Shown here one piece after another: positions 53,577-64,000 of a DNA stretch of 64,000 bases. Positions within the stretch are counted from its first letter, which is position 1. Each line of letters begins with the position of its first letter. A model generated the notes under the pieces. The model saw only the letters and a list, made by a program, of their open reading frames with translations, did no database searches and was not told where the DNA came from. The position numbers and the translations under genes were made by a program. This DNA is from WVYX01 sp039586815 (GTDB lineage Bacteria > Gemmatimonadota > Gemmatimonadetes > Gemmatimonadales > GWC2-71-9), in contig JBDHJR010000022.1 in assembly GCA_039586815.1 (NCBI GenBank), positions 1 to 64,000 of the forward strand, in the 5' to 3' direction.

Positions 53577-56500
53577 CCGAGACCAGGAGATGGCTCGAGG
53601 TCCAGCGGCGCGCGCTGCTACGGGTGAGCGCTGCCGCAAGCGTGCTGCTCACCGTGGGCGCGGTGCTCGGCGCACTGGCCATCGGTGTTGTGCTTGGCCG
53701 GCTCGGTTTGTACCGCGGCGTGCCGCCGGCCGCGCTCGCGGCGTGGCTCGCCGCTGTGGGATTGGTCGTTTGGGGCGTCGCCCGCTGGCGGCGCCGTCGC
53801 CGCGAGCTCGCCCTCATGGCGCTGGCGGAGACGCTGGAGCACGCCGGTAGCAGGCGACGCGGCTCCGTCGCCGGGCTGGCTGCATGGGAAGAAGCGTCCG
53901 GCAGCGCGGCGCTGGCCTCGTTGGCGGACAGTCGGGTCGCGGCCTGGCTTCGAGTGGACGGCGAGGCGGCTCTCGGCGGAGTTCGGCAGCGAGCGGGCAG
54001 GTCGTTGCGCTCCGGGGCAACTATCTGCGCCGCGGCGCTGCTGCTGTTCGTCGGTGCCGGGCCCGGTGCGAGGGATGTCGCGCCGCTGTGGAGCCCGCTC
54101 GCCGTGCTGGCCCCCGCCAGAGGGCCGGTGTGGCTCGCGGTGGATCGCTCCACGGTGCGCCGCGGCGAGCACGTAACGGTGTCGGTCTCGGCCGCAGGGC
54201 GCCGCAGTGCCGAGTTGCTGGTACGCGCCCCCGGCGAGGCGTGGCAGCGCCGCCCCATCGCGCTCGACAGTGCGGGGGAGGCGGAAGTGGTGCTGGGGCC
54301 GCTGGAGAGCGACCGCTACCTCCAGGCGGCGAGCGGTGCCGTTTTCTCCGAGGTGGTGCAAGTGCGCGTGGCGCTCCCCGCTCTGCTCGCCGAGCTGCAG
54401 TTGCTGGCACGCTACCCCGCCTACCTGGAGCGCGCCGACGAACCGTTGGTTGCCGGAGGCGAGCCCATACTCCTCCCGGTGGGCACGGCCGTCCTCACCC
54501 GAGGGCGCGCCACTATCCCGCTCGGGCGTGCGCAGTGGGAGGGTCCGGGCGCGAGCGTCCGACTCACCGTCGAGGACGAGGCGTTTCAGGGCGCGCTGAG
54601 CGTGAGCGCCACGGGCGAGTGGCGGCTTCGCGCGGTGCCGCTCTCCGGTGGCGCGATGGATGAGGCGGCGCCACTGCTCTCGATCGTGGCCCTCCCCGAT
54701 AGCGCCCCGCTGGTCGCCGTGCCGATCCCGGGACGCGACACGACCATCTCGGCGTCGCTGCGCCAGGCGTTGTTGATCGACGCGCACGACGACTACGGGC
54801 TCACCCTCGTGGAGCTGGTGAGCTGGCGCGTGAGCCGGCTGGGGGTGCGCGGCGATCCGCTGACCGAAGTGGTGCCGCTTCCCGGCGGCGGAGCCGAGCG
54901 CGCCGTGTTGCACTGGGCCCTCGATCTCAACGGCCGCGGCATGCTTCCCGGTGACACCGCGTTCTTCCTGGTGCGTGCACATGACAACCGCCCCGCTCCG
55001 CAGGCGGGCGAGAGCGAGGTATATGCTCTGCGCCTGCCCGCCATGGCGGAGCTGCGCGCGGCCATGCGCGAGGCGTCACGCGGCATGACGGCCGAGGCGG
55101 ACTCGCTGGCTGCCGCGCAGCGGGAGTTGGCCCGCAGCCTCGAGGACCTCGCGGCCGAGCGCGAACGGGGCATGACCGGCGATCCTGCCGAGCAGCCGCT
55201 GCCGTACAACTCGGTGGAGCGGGCGCGAGAGCTGCTGGCGGGACAGGAGGAGATGTTGCAGCGCGCCGAGCGGTTGAGCGAGGAGTTGCGGCAGCTGTCG
55301 GACGCCGCGTGGACGGCGGGGCTCACCGATCCCGAGTTCCACCGCCAGCTGCGCGAGCTGCAGGATCTCATGGACCGGGCGTTGAGTGAGGAGTTGGCCG
55401 ACCGGCTCGCCGAGCTGCGCACCGCCCTGGACAGGCTCGATGCCGACGCTGCCCGCGACGCGCTGCGTGAGCTGGCACAGCAGGCGGAGCGGCTACGTGA
55501 CGAGCTGGAGCGGGGACGCGAGCTGTTCGAGCGCGCCGCGCTCGAGGGTGACATGAGCTCGCTCGCCGAGGACGCGGAGGAGCTCGCGGCGCAGCAGCGC
55601 GAGTGGAATCGCCAAACGGAGGACGGGGTGGACAGCGCCGCAGCTGCGCAGGAGGAGGCTCTCGGCGACGTGGCCGAGACGTTGGCCGAGCAGCTGGAGC
55701 AGCTCCGGGCGCTGCTCGACTCGCTGGGGGCCTCGCCCGGTGAGGTCGGCAGCACACCCGAGGAGGCCGCCCGCGCGGCGGCCGAGATGCGCCAGGCGGC
55801 CGCGCAGGCCCGACGCCGCGACGCCGAGCGCGCGCGCAGCTCGGGGGAGGCGGCCAGCGAGCAGCTCGATCCGCTGGCAGAGCAGTTGCGCGCGCGGCGG
55901 GACGAGCTGCGCGAGGAGTGGCGCCAGGAGGTCATCGCCGAGCTGGACCGCACGATGGTGGAGACCGCGACGCTTGCGAGGCGGCAGGAGGAGATCGTGC
56001 AGCGCATGCAGCGCGGCGAGTCCGGTCCGGACGTGCGAGGAGCGCAGGCGGCCGTGCGCGAAGGCGTGGACCGCTTGATGGACCAGCTGCAGTCGGCAGC
56101 CGGCAAGAACGCGCTGGTGTCGCCGCGTCTCGGCGCGGCGCTGGGCCGGGCGCGGCTCGGGATGAGCGAGTCGCTGGATCAGCTGCAGCGCCCCACGCCC
56201 AACGCGGGTGCCGCGTCTGTACGAGCGGGCGAGGCGCTCGACGCGCTGAACGCGATGATCTACGCCATGCTGCAAAGCCGCGGCGAGGTAGCGGGAGCGC
56301 AGTCGGGCTCGGGCATGCAGGAGGCCATGGAGCGCATGGCGCAACTCGCCGAGCAGCAGGGTGAGCTGGGGGGCGAGACCGGGAATCTGCTGTCGGCCGC
56401 GCCGGACGGAGCCGACCTGCTGGCGCAGCAACTGCGTGCCCTGGCCGAGCGGCAGCGCGCCCTCGCCACCGAGTTGGAGCGCCTGAACGCGGAGGGCGAC

Positions 56501-56839
56501 GTCAGCGGCGCGGACGAGTTTGCACGCGAAGCGGAGGACATTGCAGGTGATCTCGAGCGCGGCCGACTCGACCGAGAAACGGTGGAGCGGCAGGAGCGGT
56601 TGTTCCGTCGCCTGCTGGATGCGGGCCGCACGCTCGAGAGCGACGAGCAGGACGAGCGGCGCGAGCGCACCAGCGAGGCGGCCGACCCGGCCAACGTGCG
56701 GCTGCCGGACACCGGCGACGTGCCGACCGGCCAGGCGCGCTATCGCTATCCCGCCTGGGAAGAGCTGCGCGCGCTGTCACCCGAGGAGCGCCGCTTGATC
56801 CTCGACTACTTCCGGCGGTTGAATGCCAAGCGGCCTTAG
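53573..56839 (+). CDS. DUF4175-like membrane-anchored coiled-coil protein
   Basis: A 1088-residue protein from GTG 53573 (GTGA overlap). Two membrane helices lie near residues 16-40 and 48-66 and a further hydrophobic stretch at about 150-165 (ICAAALLLFVGAG). Beta-rich periplasmic modules follow (AGRRSAELLVRAPGEAW; YDDYGLTLVELVSWRV-like DAHDDYGL). From about 490 to 1020 come long Glu/Gln/Arg-rich coiled coils (AEELAAQQREWNRQTED; QAAAQARRRDAERARS). It ends with YRYPAWEELRALSPEERRLILDYFRRLN. DUF4175 proteins go with DUF4159 and MoxR/DUF58 genes. A scaffold in the envelope is plausible. No enzyme motif is seen. Confidence 0.8.
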   Translation: MTETRRWLEVQRRALLRVSAAASVLLTVGAVLGALAIGVVLGRLGLYRGVPPAALAAWLAAVGLVVWGVARWRRRRRELALMALAETLEHAGSRRRGSVAGLAAWEEASGSAALASLADSRVAAWLRVDGEAALGGVRQRAGRSLRSGATICAAALLLFVGAGPGARDVAPLWSPLAVLAPARGPVWLAVDRSTVRRGEHVTVSVSAAGRRSAELLVRAPGEAWQRRPIALDSAGEAEVVLGPLESDRYLQAASGAVFSEVVQVRVALPALLAELQLLARYPAYLERADEPLVAGGEPILLPVGTAVLTRGRATIPLGRAQWEGPGASVRLTVEDEAFQGALSVSATGEWRLRAVPLSGGAMDEAAPLLSIVALPDSAPLVAVPIPGRDTTISASLRQALLIDAHDDYGLTLVELVSWRVSRLGVRGDPLTEVVPLPGGGAERAVLHWALDLNGRGMLPGDTAFFLVRAHDNRPAPQAGESEVYALRLPAMAELRAAMREASRGMTAEADSLAAAQRELARSLEDLAAERERGMTGDPAEQPLPYNSVERARELLAGQEEMLQRAERLSEELRQLSDAAWTAGLTDPEFHRQLRELQDLMDRALSEELADRLAELRTALDRLDADAARDALRELAQQAERLRDELERGRELFERAALEGDMSSLAEDAEELAAQQREWNRQTEDGVDSAAAAQEEALGDVAETLAEQLEQLRALLDSLGASPGEVGSTPEEAARAAAEMRQAAAQARRRDAERARSSGEAASEQLDPLAEQLRARRDELREEWRQEVIAELDRTMVETATLARRQEEIVQRMQRGESGPDVRGAQAAVREGVDRLMDQLQSAAGKNALVSPRLGAALGRARLGMSESLDQLQRPTPNAGAASVRAGEALDALNAMIYAMLQSRGEVAGAQSGSGMQEAMERMAQLAEQQGELGGETGNLLSAAPDGADLLAQQLRALAERQRALATELERLNAEGDVSGADEFAREAEDIAGDLERGRLDRETVERQERLFRRLLDAGRTLESDEQDERRERTSEAADPANVRLPDTGDVPTGQARYRYPAWEELRALSPEERRLILDYFRRLNAKRP

Positions 56840-58565
56840 GGCGCCGACCCTGGCGGCGTTGCTGACGGCGCTCGTGGTTCTGCCGGCACTGTCCCAGGAG
56901 CGGGCCTCCACCGTTCAGGCGGCCCTGCGCAACGAGCGGCAGGGAAGGCTGGGCGAGGCTGCCGATCTCTACTCGCTCGCGCTCGATCGATCACCCGACG
57001 ACGTGACGGCCCTGCTGGGGCTGGAGCGTGTGCTGCGCCGGCTGGGACGGGTCGGTGCGGTGCTCCCGTACGCGGCGCGTGCGGTGGAGGCGCAGCCCGG
57101 CAACGAGATGATTCGCGAGTTGGAGTTTCGCGCCACCACGGCGCTGGGGCAGCGCGACAGCGTCGCGGCGGTCGCATCGCGCTGGATGGCGGCGCTGCCC
57201 GCGAGCCCCAGACCGTATCGCGAGTGGGCCTTCTGGCTGGCGCAACGCGGAGACCTGACGGAGGCGCGCCGCGTCCTGGCCGAGGGGCAGACCCGCCTGG
57301 GTGAGCGGTATCTCGCGGCCGACATGGGGCGGCTCCTAGTGTCGGCCGGTGAGTGGTCCGCGGCGGCGCGGCAGTGGCGCCTGGCCGTGTCCGCCAACTC
57401 CGCGCTGGTGACCGCGGCGGGCTTGAGCCTCGAGCGAGCTCCCCTGTTGGAGCAGGGACCCGTGCTGCGCGTGCTGCAGGAGGGTGACGCGCCGGCGCAG
57501 TGGCTCATGGCTGACCTGCTGGTGCGGTGGGGACGCCCCGAGGAGGGCTGGACGGTGCTGGACGCCACGCTCCCCGACGACGCGGCGGTGGCGGCGGCCA
57601 TGCTGCGGCGCTTCGCCGACGGCGCGGGTCAGAGGCGATCGGCCGAGGGGCTGCGCGCCAAAGGGTACGCGCTGGAGCGACTGGCGGAGTACCGTGTCGG
57701 GTCCGAGGCCGACAGGGTGCGCCTCGAGGCGGCTCACTCCTTTGCCGACGCGGGTGAGCTGGCCGCGGCGCGGCGCATGCTCGACAGGATCGGCATAGAT
57801 GCCGGCCCCGAGTCGGCCGAAGGCGCGGCGGCGATGGCGGCCCTGGTGCGGGTGCTGGCCGAGTCGGGGCAGCTGGACGAGGCCGAGGAGCGCTACCGTG
57901 ACTGGGAGCCGCGACTGCTGGGCGACGACGCGGCGGAGATTCGCCTGGTGATCGCCTGGGCCAGGGTGACGCGTGGGGAGCTGGACCAGGCCGAGCGGCT
58001 CCTCGCGGGGGATTCCACGGTTGCCGCGCTGGCGGTGAGCGGCTGGGTGGCGCTCTACCGCGGTGAGCTGGCGGACGCGCGGGCGCGGTTTCGCGCTGCC
58101 GGACCCTATGCCCGGACGCGGGAGGAGATCACGCGCCGCTCCGCCGCACTGGTCCTGCTCGAGCGGGTGAGCGCCGACCGCCTGCCTACGCTGGGAAGAG
58201 CGCTGCTCGACGCGTCGCGGGGCGACACCAGCGCCGCAGTGCGCGGCCTCGAGGGTGCGGCGCAGTCCCTGTCACCGGGCGGTGGACGGGCGGACGTGCT
58301 GGGGTACGCCGGGGTGCTGGCGGCCAGCGCGGCACAGTACGAGGAGGCGGAGTCTCTACTGCTCGCGGCGCTCGCGGCCGATCCCGACGGGCCGGCGGCG
58401 CCTGCCGCGGAGTTCGCTCTTGCCGAGGTGTACTGGGACACGGGACGTCCCGAGGAAGCCGCGCAGCAGTTGGAGCATCTCATACTCGGCTATCCCGAGA
58501 GCGCTGTGGTGCCGCAGGCGCGGCGGCTGCTGGAACAGGTGCGCGGACAGGTGCCGCGGTCGTGA
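56823..58565 (+). CDS. Secreted tetratricopeptide-repeat protein
   Basis: A 580-residue exported protein with a signal peptide (MPSGLRAPTLAALLTALVVL, cleavage near ALSQ/ER). Many TPR-like helical pairs are visible: GEAADLYSLALDRSPDDVTALLGLERVL, LTEARRVLAEGQTRLG, YEEAESLLLAALAADPDGP, RPEEAAQQLEHLILGYPES. It probably is a periplasmic assembly scaffold. It overlaps the preceding gene by 17 nt and the next by GTGA. Confidence 0.85.
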   Translation: MPSGLRAPTLAALLTALVVLPALSQERASTVQAALRNERQGRLGEAADLYSLALDRSPDDVTALLGLERVLRRLGRVGAVLPYAARAVEAQPGNEMIRELEFRATTALGQRDSVAAVASRWMAALPASPRPYREWAFWLAQRGDLTEARRVLAEGQTRLGERYLAADMGRLLVSAGEWSAAARQWRLAVSANSALVTAAGLSLERAPLLEQGPVLRVLQEGDAPAQWLMADLLVRWGRPEEGWTVLDATLPDDAAVAAAMLRRFADGAGQRRSAEGLRAKGYALERLAEYRVGSEADRVRLEAAHSFADAGELAAARRMLDRIGIDAGPESAEGAAAMAALVRVLAESGQLDEAEERYRDWEPRLLGDDAAEIRLVIAWARVTRGELDQAERLLAGDSTVAALAVSGWVALYRGELADARARFRAAGPYARTREEITRRSAALVLLERVSADRLPTLGRALLDASRGDTSAAVRGLEGAAQSLSPGGGRADVLGYAGVLAASAAQYEEAESLLLAALAADPDGPAAPAAEFALAEVYWDTGRPEEAAQQLEHLILGYPESAVVPQARRLLEQVRGQVPRS

Positions 58566-59844
58566 GACGGCGCGACTTCGTCACGGCGCTTAGTGGCTTG
58601 TTGCTGCCGCGCGCGCTCGGCGCGGTGCCGTACCGCGGCGCCGCGGCCGGGCGGCTGCTGATTCCCATGGACGACCGCCAGACCAACCATCTCAAAGCGT
58701 ATGGGGTCACCTATCGGTCACTGGAGCGCGGCAGCAGCGCCGAGTGGCTGCTCAACTACCGCGGTGGGAGCTTCCTGCTGGACGACGAGTCGGGCACGCG
58801 GCGCGAGGCGGCGCTCGACGGAGTGTTGATCGAACCCGTGAGTGATGCGCAGGTAGTGGACGTGCGCGGCGCGATATCGGCCGGCAACATGGATGCAGTG
58901 CCGCTCGAGAAAGCGCCCAAGGTGGCGGTGTACGCTCCCCCCGACGCGGCGCCTTGGGACGACGCCGTGACGATGGTGCTGGAGTACGCCGGCATATCGT
59001 ACGACCGGGTGTGGGATACCGAGGTGGCCGCGGGCAGGCTGGCGGACTACGAGTGGCTGCACCTGCACCATGAGGACTTCACCGGACAGTACTCCAAGTT
59101 CTTCCTAACCTACAGCGGCACGCAGTGGCTGAGCCGGATGGTGCAGCGCAACGCGCAGCTGGCCCGCACCCTCGGGTACGCCACGGTGGCCGAGCTCAAG
59201 AAGGCGGTCGCGGAGACGATTCGGCGCTACGTGAACGGCGGCGGTTTCCTGTTTGCGATGTGCACCGCCACCGAGACGCTGGAGATCGCGTTGGCGGCCC
59301 GCGGCGTGGACGTGGCTGCGCAGTACAGCGACGGCACTCCCATGGATCCCGCGGCGTCGGAGCGGCTCGAGTGGCAGCGGAGCTTCGCGTTCCAGGGAGC
59401 GCGGTTGGAGCTGTCGCCGGCGGTGGCCTCCTTCTCGGACATCGATGGTCATCAGGTCAACAACCCGGCGCGGCGCCAACCGCTCGGTGCGTTCACGCTG
59501 TTCAACTTCAGCGCCAAGATCGATCCCGTACCGACCATGCTGGTGCAGTGCCACCGCGACGTGGTCCCCGACTTCTACGGGCTCACCACCTCGTTCTCCC
59601 GCGAGCGCCTCAAGCCCGGAGTCACCGTACTGGCGGACGAGCAGGGCGCCCCCTGGGTGAAGTACATTCATGGGGAGTACGGCAGTGGGACCTGGACTTT
59701 CCTCGGCGGGCACGACCCCGAGGATCCGCAGCACCAGATCGGTGATCCGCCGACCGATCTGTCGCTCCATCCCAACTCGCCGGGGTATCGTCTGATCCTC
59801 AACAACGTTCTCTTCCCGGCGGCGAAGAAGCGCGAGCTCAAGAC

Positions 59845-59848
<4 letters not shown>
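58562..59848 (+). CDS. Tat-type exported protein related to 'asparagine synthetase B'-labelled family
   Basis: A 428-residue protein starting at GTG 58562 (GTGA). The N-terminus MRRRDFVTALSGLLLPRALG has an RRRDF twin-arginine-like signal. The body shows RLLIPMDDRQTNHLKAYGVTYR, WLLNYRGGSFLLDD, KVAVYAPPDAAPWDDAVTMVLEYAGISY, YEWLHLHHEDFTGQYSKFF, GGGFLFAMCTATETLEIAL and GTWTFLGGHDPEDPQHQIGD. Homologues in Bacteroidota are called asparagine synthetase B, without the needed catalytic motifs. A class I amidotransferase-like fold, as in DUF4159, is likelier. The function is unknown. Confidence 0.7.
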
Positions 59849-62354
<2,506 letters not shown>

Positions 62355-62358
<4 letters not shown>

Positions 62359-63539
62359 CGCGCTGGAGCCAGCGGCTGGAGCGGCTGCCCAGCTACGCGA
62401 TCCACGAGCTCGCGGTCATCAAGCGCAGGCTGCTCGCCGAAGGTGCGGACGTGATCGATCTCGGCGCCGGCGACGCCGACTTCCCGCCGCCGGCCGAGGC
62501 GGTCGAGGCGTTGCGCACGGCGCTGGGCGATCCCGCAATGAGCCGCTACCCGTTTCAGATTGGCCTTGCGGAGTTCCGCCAGGCGGCGGCGCGTTACATC
62601 GAGCGGCGCTTCGGCGTGGCGTTCGACCCGGCCAAGGAGCTCATCCCCCTGCTCGGCTCCAAGGAGGGACTGGCACACCTGGGACTCGCCGTGCTCGATC
62701 CCGGTGACGTGTGCGTCGTGCCCGACCCCGGATATCCCGCATACATCGGGGGAGCGCTGCTGGCCGACGCCGAGCCCGAGCTGGTACCGCTGGTACGCGA
62801 CAAGGGGTTTCTGCTGGAGCTGGATGAGCTACCGACCGAGCGGCTGGACCGGACGGGTCTCGTCTACCTCAACTACCCCAACAATCCCACGGCTGCCGTG
62901 GCGCCGCTCGACTATCTCGCCCGCACCGTGGATGTGTGCCGCAGGCACGACATAGTGCTCGCCTACGACAACCCCTACTGCGAGATCACGTACGACGGAT
63001 ACCGCGCGCCGAGCATCTTCGAGGTGGAGGGCGCGCGCGACGTGGCCGTCGAGTTCCACTCGCTGTCCAAGACGTTTTCGATGACCGGTTGGCGCATCGC
63101 GTGGGCTGTCGGCAACGCCGAGCTGATCGGGGCGCTCAACAAGGCGAAGACGTACGTGGACTCGGGGGTGTTCCTCGCGGTGCAACAGGCGGGCGCCGCT
63201 GTGCTCGACAAGGTGGATTCGCTGGCCCCGCCGCTGGTGGCGCGGTTCGCCGAGCGGCGCGACGCTGCGGTGCGCACGCTCGGCGAGATCGGGCTGGCGG
63301 TCGAGCCGCCGCAAGCCACGATGTACCTGTGGGTGCCGCTGCCGCGGGGCGTGCCGACCGGGCAGTTCGCCCGGGACGCGCTGGAGCGCGAGGGGGTCAT
63401 GCTGATGCCGGGCACAGCTTTCGGATCGGGCGGCGAGGGCTACTTCCGCATCGCGCTCACGGTGGAGAGCGACCGCTTGACCGAGGCGATCCATCGTGTG
63501 GCTCGCACGCTCGAGCGAATGGAAGCGGTGCGTGACTGA
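62355..63539 (+). CDS. Class I/II aminotransferase, LL-diaminopimelate aminotransferase-like
   Basis: A 394-residue PLP enzyme from GTG 62355 (GTGA). Sites are IDLGAGDADFPPPAEAVEAL, the PLP phosphate region LLGSKEGLAHLGL, PDPGYPAYIGGALL, YLNYPNNPTAAVA, AYDNPYCEITYDGY, and the Schiff-base Lys in FHSLSKTFSMTGWRIAW. The overall pattern is close to DapL/AspC-type enzymes, so lysine or peptidoglycan precursor synthesis is possible; other aminotransferases cannot be excluded. The longer reading from 62292 overlaps the helicase. Confidence 0.85.
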
Positions 63540-64000
63540 GCGGCGCTACCCCTCGCGGCAGTGGGGCGGTTTCTACCTGCTGCCCCAGCCCAAGCGGGCC
63601 AACCCGCTGTGGGGGCTGGCGAGCGTCGTGGTGCACGCCGTGGTCGTCGTGCTGCTGGTGAGCGTGGCAGGCCCGACGTTCCTCACCGAGGAGCAGCCCG
63701 CGGAGGTCACCACGCTCATCACGCTGCTGCCGCCCGGCTGGGTGGACGACCGCCAATTCGCCATGCCCGCGCTGGGAGGTGGCGAGGGCGAGGAAGGCGG
63801 CGAGCCGGAGGAGGAGGGGCCGCCCGATCGCGCAGCGCCCGGTCCCGCCGTCGATTCGGTGATCCCGCCGCCCGAGACCGACGTGGCGATGATCATCGGA
63901 ACCGAAACGGGAGAGGGCGACAGCATAGCCGCTCCGGGCGCGATTGGCCCCCGGCGCCTGATCCGGCCGGCCTTCGGCGACGGGCGCCTCTGGGTGCGCA
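63532..64000 (+). CDS. Membrane-anchored TonB-like protein, partial
   Basis: About 156 residues run off the window edge. It starts at GTG 63532, overlapping the aminotransferase by 8 nt. One membrane span lies near residues 27-46 (LWGLASVVVHAVVVVLLVSV), followed by a Gly/Glu/Pro-rich periplasmic stretch (GGGEGEEGGEPEEEGPPD). This is the pattern of energy-transducing TonB, but the C-terminal TonB domain is outside the window. Confidence 0.6.
   Translation, partial: MTERRYPSRQWGGFYLLPQPKRANPLWGLASVVVHAVVVVLLVSVAGPTFLTEEQPAEVTTLITLLPPGWVDDRQFAMPALGGGEGEEGGEPEEEGPPDRAAPGPAVDSVIPPPETDVAMIIGTETGEGDSIAAPGAIGPRRLIRPAFGDGRLWVR

Overview
The window is high-GC, gene-dense DNA from a chromosome with no sign of a plasmid, phage or insertion sequence. 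Signal peptides, a LolA-like carrier, outer-membrane barrel candidates, SPOR proteins and type IV pseudopilins point to a diderm bacterium. The gene neighbourhoods (rpsF-rpsR-DUF2232-rplI, prs-rplY-pth, DUF4159-DUF4175) and many GTGA/ATGA stop-start overlaps would fit Gemmatimonadota or a close relative. The phylum is an inference, because no rRNA gene is present.

Layout. 1-3.5 kb (minus): two tandem DUF3604 PHP-like proteins and an outer-membrane barrel candidate. 3.7-19.0 kb (minus): one long run of closely packed genes reading rpsF, rpsR, a DUF2232 membrane protein, rplI, a FakA-FakB-like fusion, rsfS, a SPOR-tailed envelope protein, a CpsD/MinD-like pseudo-ATPase with TM and SPOR domains, smc, a subtilase, a metallo-beta-lactamase-fold hydrolase, DAHP synthase and a LolA-like protein. 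19.1-25.4 kb (minus): ychF, a membrane pyrophosphatase, pth, rplY, prs, a small GNAT and an ADP-ribosyltransferase-like protein. 25.5-27.4 kb (plus): an EF-Tu domain-2-like protein, an NTF2-like secreted protein and an ornithine cyclodeaminase homologue.

27.4-38.1 kb (minus) is the most striking block. It holds two hybrid histidine kinases (2 GAF and 3 GAF domains, PAS, HisKA, HATPase, two REC each), a third GAF-GAF-PAS histidine kinase, a stand-alone CheY/DivK-like regulator, and a protein that joins an H-box, a REC domain, a HAMP-like linker and a Hanks-type Ser/Thr kinase. The genes are translationally coupled, which suggests a phosphorelay that ends in Ser/Thr phosphorylation.

38.3-40.6 kb (plus): a large lipoprotein whose C-terminal module has fallen out of frame, followed by a strong terminator and a minus-strand tRNA-Gln. 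40.8-44.2 kb (minus): a response regulator and a FimT/PilV/PilW/PilX-like minor pseudopilin operon. 44.3-50.6 kb: an unknown protein, ispE, a flippase-like membrane protein, a degenerate Hpt-like protein, pdxJ, a lipoprotein and methylmalonyl-CoA epimerase. 50.6-64.0 kb (plus): thioredoxin, then a run of genes with mostly 4-nt GTGA overlaps: an unknown protein, rsmI, DUF4159, DUF4175-like, TPR, a Tat-type unknown, a JAMM-domain/DinG helicase fusion, an LL-DAP-type aminotransferase and the start of a TonB-like protein.

The housekeeping genes are intact. Two of them, pth and rsfS, lack an in-frame ATG, GTG or TTG at the expected start. Three AAGCGGGAAGGGGGAA-type inverted repeats lie at gene borders between 14.6 and 20.3 kb.
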